Virus record (IMG/VR): IMGVR_UViG_3300042465_003302
Location: 1-30,831 of that record
Source of the DNA: a virus
DNA length: 30,831 nt
Strand: one strand, 5' to 3'
Positions 28,487-30,831 of the stretch are shown piece by piece. The position numbers and the translations under genes are program-made. The number at the start of each line of letters is the position of its first letter. Position 1 is the stretch's first letter. A model generated the notes under the pieces. That model worked only from the letters and a program-made list of their open reading frames with translations. It was not told the DNA's origin and did no database searches.

Positions 28487-30100
28487 TTAAGCGGCTTCGG
28501 CAATGCCGATGGCACGGCCAGCGTCATCGCGTTCGACCGCGAACCGGCGCGGCCGTGGGGCAGGGGTCTCCGGCGGTGGCGGTGCAGCCCGTTCGGCGAG
28601 CGTGGCGGCCTGCATCGCGGCGTCGTCCGCGATCGCGGCTTGGTTCGTCAGGATCTCGCCTTCGAGCGCGTCCAAGTCTTCGTCGGTGCCTATCAATCCG
28701 CCGGTTTGCATGGCGTTGAGCAGCAACCGCACCGGCAGTCCCGCGTTCGCGATGGCGCCGACGTAGGCGGTGAGCAACTGCGGCGGCATCCCCGTCGATT
28801 CGTAGTCGCGCGAGATCGTCAGCATGGGGGCGCCGGTCTTCTCAATGCCCTGATACCACGCGGTGATCTCGAGCGCGGCGTTGACCGCGTCTTCGATGCC
28901 TTGCGCGGCCGTAGCGAGCGTCGAGTTCTCGGCGGTCGCGTCGAGCCGCTTGGCTTCAGCGGTTTCGGCGGCACGGGTGTCGGTTGCCAAGAACGACACG
29001 CCTTGCTGTGCCATCTCGGTCAGCTTTTCCTGCACCGCTTGCTTGAGTTGGTCGAGGCCGTTGCCGCTCGGCCCCATCCACGCGGCCGTGCCGCCTTGCG
29101 CCAGGTGGATGCCGACCAGCGGGCCGATCTTGATCCGCTTGCGCTTCTGGGCGTCTTCCATGATGTCGCCGGTAATCACCAACTGCTCAAACGCGCAGAT
29201 CTCGCGGTTGAAGCGCAGGTTCGACGCGTTCTGCCAGTGCGCGAGGTTCGCGTACGCCACGCCCATCAGCGGGATCGTCGCAGTGAGCATGGCGTCGGTG
29301 CGGCCGGTGTACGCGATCGCGACCGGGAGTTCGCGCGCCGTCTCGCCGTTGCGGTTCTTGAACACGCCTTGATCGACGACCGTGAACGACTCGGACTTCT
29401 TGGCGTCGTCGGCGACCTGCTCCCAGAGCTGCCACGCCGCTTGATAGCCGTCGGGCGTCAGGAGTAGGCGCAGCTCGCGAAACCGCTGCACGGTCTTGAT
29501 ACCGAACGCGCCCATCGGCACGTCGGCCGACTCCTGCAGCACGATCAACGTCGGTGCCGTCAGGTTGTTGACGAGCCCCGCCTGCCAGTTCAGGACCGAC
29601 CGACGCGCATAAATCGCCCAACGCGGGCGCAGGTTGTACTCGGCTTCGCTCGCGGCGGTGATCCGCACCGGCTCGCCCGTCTCGGGGTCCGTTGGCACCT
29701 TCGGGTGGTCGACCAGGATGAGCGCCAGCCCATCCCGCAGCGCGGCCTCACCGAACCGCTTGGTGAACACGGTCCCCTTGGTGCCGGCCGCGTCGATGTT
29801 GTCCCACATCGGTGACAGCGCCGTCTCGCTGGCGTTCCACTCGAGCACCGGCGGCTTGGCGAACAGCATCCCTGTCGCGGCCGACAGCGTGCGCCCGATG
29901 CCGTCGAAGAACGTTTCGCAGACGCGGCGTCGATCGTACACGGCCGGTTCTTCGTCCGGCCATTTCTTGACGTACGTGGCGCTCTGCGCGTGCATGCGCT
30001 TCGTTCCGCCCAACAGGTCGTGCAACAGCGCGAGTTCGCCGTCAGCCTCAACGGCCGCGGCGCGCGTGTAGTTCGGCAGCGTCGGATCGGTCGTGTTCAT
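28487..30100 (-). CDS. Portal protein (DUF4055 type)
   Basis: 537 residues starting MNTTDPTLPNYTRAAAVEAD; the ATG overlaps the terminase stop by four bases, which decides the start over a longer frame. Characteristic segments are RRRVCETFFDGIGRTLSAAT, GMLFAKPPVLEW, and the C-terminal crown-helix region FLATDTRAAETAEAKRLDAT then ENSTLATAAQGIEDAVNAAL, ALEITAWYQG. These match DUF4055 portals, which form the dodecameric ring at the packaging vertex. The C-terminus is Pro/Arg-rich and probably disordered. Placement directly after terminase is standard. Confidence 0.88.
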   Translation of the reverse strand: MNTTDPTLPNYTRAAAVEADGELALLHDLLGGTKRMHAQSATYVKKWPDEEPAVYDRRRVCETFFDGIGRTLSAATGMLFAKPPVLEWNASETALSPMWDNIDAAGTKGTVFTKRFGEAALRDGLALILVDHPKVPTDPETGEPVRITAASEAEYNLRPRWAIYARRSVLNWQAGLVNNLTAPTLIVLQESADVPMGAFGIKTVQRFRELRLLLTPDGYQAAWQLWEQVADDAKKSESFTVVDQGVFKNRNGETARELPVAIAYTGRTDAMLTATIPLMGVAYANLAHWQNASNLRFNREICAFEQLVITGDIMEDAQKRKRIKIGPLVGIHLAQGGTAAWMGPSGNGLDQLKQAVQEKLTEMAQQGVSFLATDTRAAETAEAKRLDATAENSTLATAAQGIEDAVNAALEITAWYQGIEKTGAPMLTISRDYESTGMPPQLLTAYVGAIANAGLPVRLLLNAMQTGGLIGTDEDLDALEGEILTNQAAIADDAAMQAATLAERAAPPPPETPAPRPRRFAVERDDAGRAIGIAEAA

Positions 30101-30831
30101 GAGCCCATGAGGGAGAAGGACGAGACGGTGCGCTTCGGGCCGAGCACGTTGAACTCTTGCCACAGCAGGTAATCGGCGGCGTCGGCGATGTGGCCGAAGA
30201 TCGAGCGCTTATCGGGGATCGAGGTGCCGGTCTTGTACGTGAACCCTGACAGCGATTCGATCAGCGGCATGGCACGCGGATGCACGCGCACACGGCGCCG
30301 GCCGTCGGCGTGGTACATCGCGTTCGCGTTGTTGATGCGGTCCACGACGGCCGGGTGCGCGGCCGGGGCGCGGACCTCGAAGCCGAAGCTCCGAATGATC
30401 GTGAAGTCGGTCTGGCCGACGACCTGGGTGCTGGTGCGCCGCTGATTGCCGGCGGGGTCGGGGCAGAAGATCACGCGGCGGTTCGGGTAGCGGCGTCGCA
30501 CTTCCTCGCAGACCTCGGTCGTGTTCGACGTCGCGATCTGCCAGGCGTCGAGGATGTGGCATTCGTCCACCACGCGCTGCGCCAACACGGACGCCATCGG
30601 GTTGATGTTGAAGTCCTGCCCGATCAGCAGCTCGCCGCCGTGGTCCGCGATGCTGTCGTCGATGTTGCCGTACGGGAACGGCTTGTCGAGGAACATCGGG
30701 TACACGCGCCCCTTGCCGCCCAGATCGTAGCTGCCGCCCCAGATATGCGCGTACTTGTCGGGGTCGGATTCCTTGAGCCGCGCCGCTTCCGCGCGCAACG
30801 TGGACGGCAGGAACGGGTTGTCGCGGTACGT
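30097..30831 (-). CDS. Terminase large subunit, C-terminal nuclease part (5' truncated)
   Basis: The frame is open to the window edge; 244 residues are visible, beginning TYRDNPFLPSTLRAEAARLK, a stretch typical of the end of the ATPase domain. The nuclease part shows the three acidic positions of the RNase H-like fold: Asp in LLIGQDFNIN, Asp in VIFCPDPAGNQRR, and Asp in HIADAADYLLWQEF. This enzyme pumps DNA through the portal and cuts concatemers. The ATPase half and the small subunit lie outside. The stop overlaps the portal ATG (ATGA). Confidence 0.92.
   Translation of the reverse strand, partial: TYRDNPFLPSTLRAEAARLKESDPDKYAHIWGGSYDLGGKGRVYPMFLDKPFPYGNIDDSIADHGGELLIGQDFNINPMASVLAQRVVDECHILDAWQIATSNTTEVCEEVRRRYPNRRVIFCPDPAGNQRRTSTQVVGQTDFTIIRSFGFEVRAPAAHPAVVDRINNANAMYHADGRRRVRVHPRAMPLIESLSGFTYKTGTSIPDKRSIFGHIADAADYLLWQEFNVLGPKRTVSSFSLMGS

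Noticed and set aside
1-30831. CRISPR arrays, insertion sequences, integrase or transposase genes
   Set aside because: No regular spaced repeats, terminal inverted repeats around a transposase, or recombinase motifs were seen in any frame.

Overview
The window is a contiguous 30.8-kb piece of a tailed double-stranded DNA bacteriophage or prophage, very probably a siphovirus with a long non-contractile tail. Every credible gene lies on the minus strand, so transcription runs from base 30831 to base 1. Genes are packed with ATGA, GTGA or TGATG/TAATG junctions, as in a late operon. The sequence is GC-rich, and many long open frames on the plus strand are arginine-rich antisense shadows. An Rz-like inner-membrane protein suggests a Gram-negative (diderm) host. 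The protein style (Asp-Thr-rich coiled coils, a Thr/Val/Arg-rich exported protein) reminds me of Gemmatimonadota, but that is only an impression. No integrase, repressor, replication gene or complete tRNA is visible.

Layout in transcription order. (1) 30831-28487: C-terminal nuclease half of the large terminase (cut by the window edge), then the DUF4055-type portal. (2) 28463-24003: an unusual block of structural-looking and repeat proteins (two LYVSLHT/Gp80-like or related proteins, a zinc-ribbon microprotein, two tandem paralogues, a glycine/alanine-rich protein and a GHAP-repeat protein) plus the first of three microproteins. (3) 24173-21917: three overlapping microproteins, then a Mu gpF-like minor head protein whose C-terminus is a separate domain with a complete JAMM/JAB metallopeptidase signature, followed at once by a 73-residue orphan gene. 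This has the architecture of a virion-borne polymorphic toxin with an immunity gene, and is the most notable system here. (4) 21920-20221: a small accessory gene, a likely transcription-unit boundary (hairpin followed by a promoter/operator candidate), the scaffold gene, and a 289-bp non-coding leader with strong RNA secondary structure, including a tRNA-like three-way junction. (5) 20220-15299: major capsid protein, probable cement protein, connector, stopper, HK97-gp10-like protein, tail terminator and tail tube. (6) 15149-7434: two tail assembly chaperone frames (possible +1 frameshift), a 1361-residue tape measure, and tail-tip proteins. (7) 7432-2509: a host-contact cassette with a duplicated small domain fused to a LamG-like receptor-binding protein, an Rz-like spanin, a double discoidin-domain protein, a spike-base-like protein and small accessory genes. 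(8) 2512-1: a phage-encoded ECF-type sigma factor translationally linked to a lysis module (two membrane proteins, a permuted NlpC/P60-like enzyme, a CHAP endolysin), then a truncated GcrA/SANT-like DNA-binding protein.

Together these genes package DNA, build the head and tail, bind the host and lyse it. The sigma factor and the GcrA-like protein may control late transcription. The JAMM domain on the head protein, the structured capsid leader and the sigma factor inside the lysis operon are the features least explained by standard phage biology.
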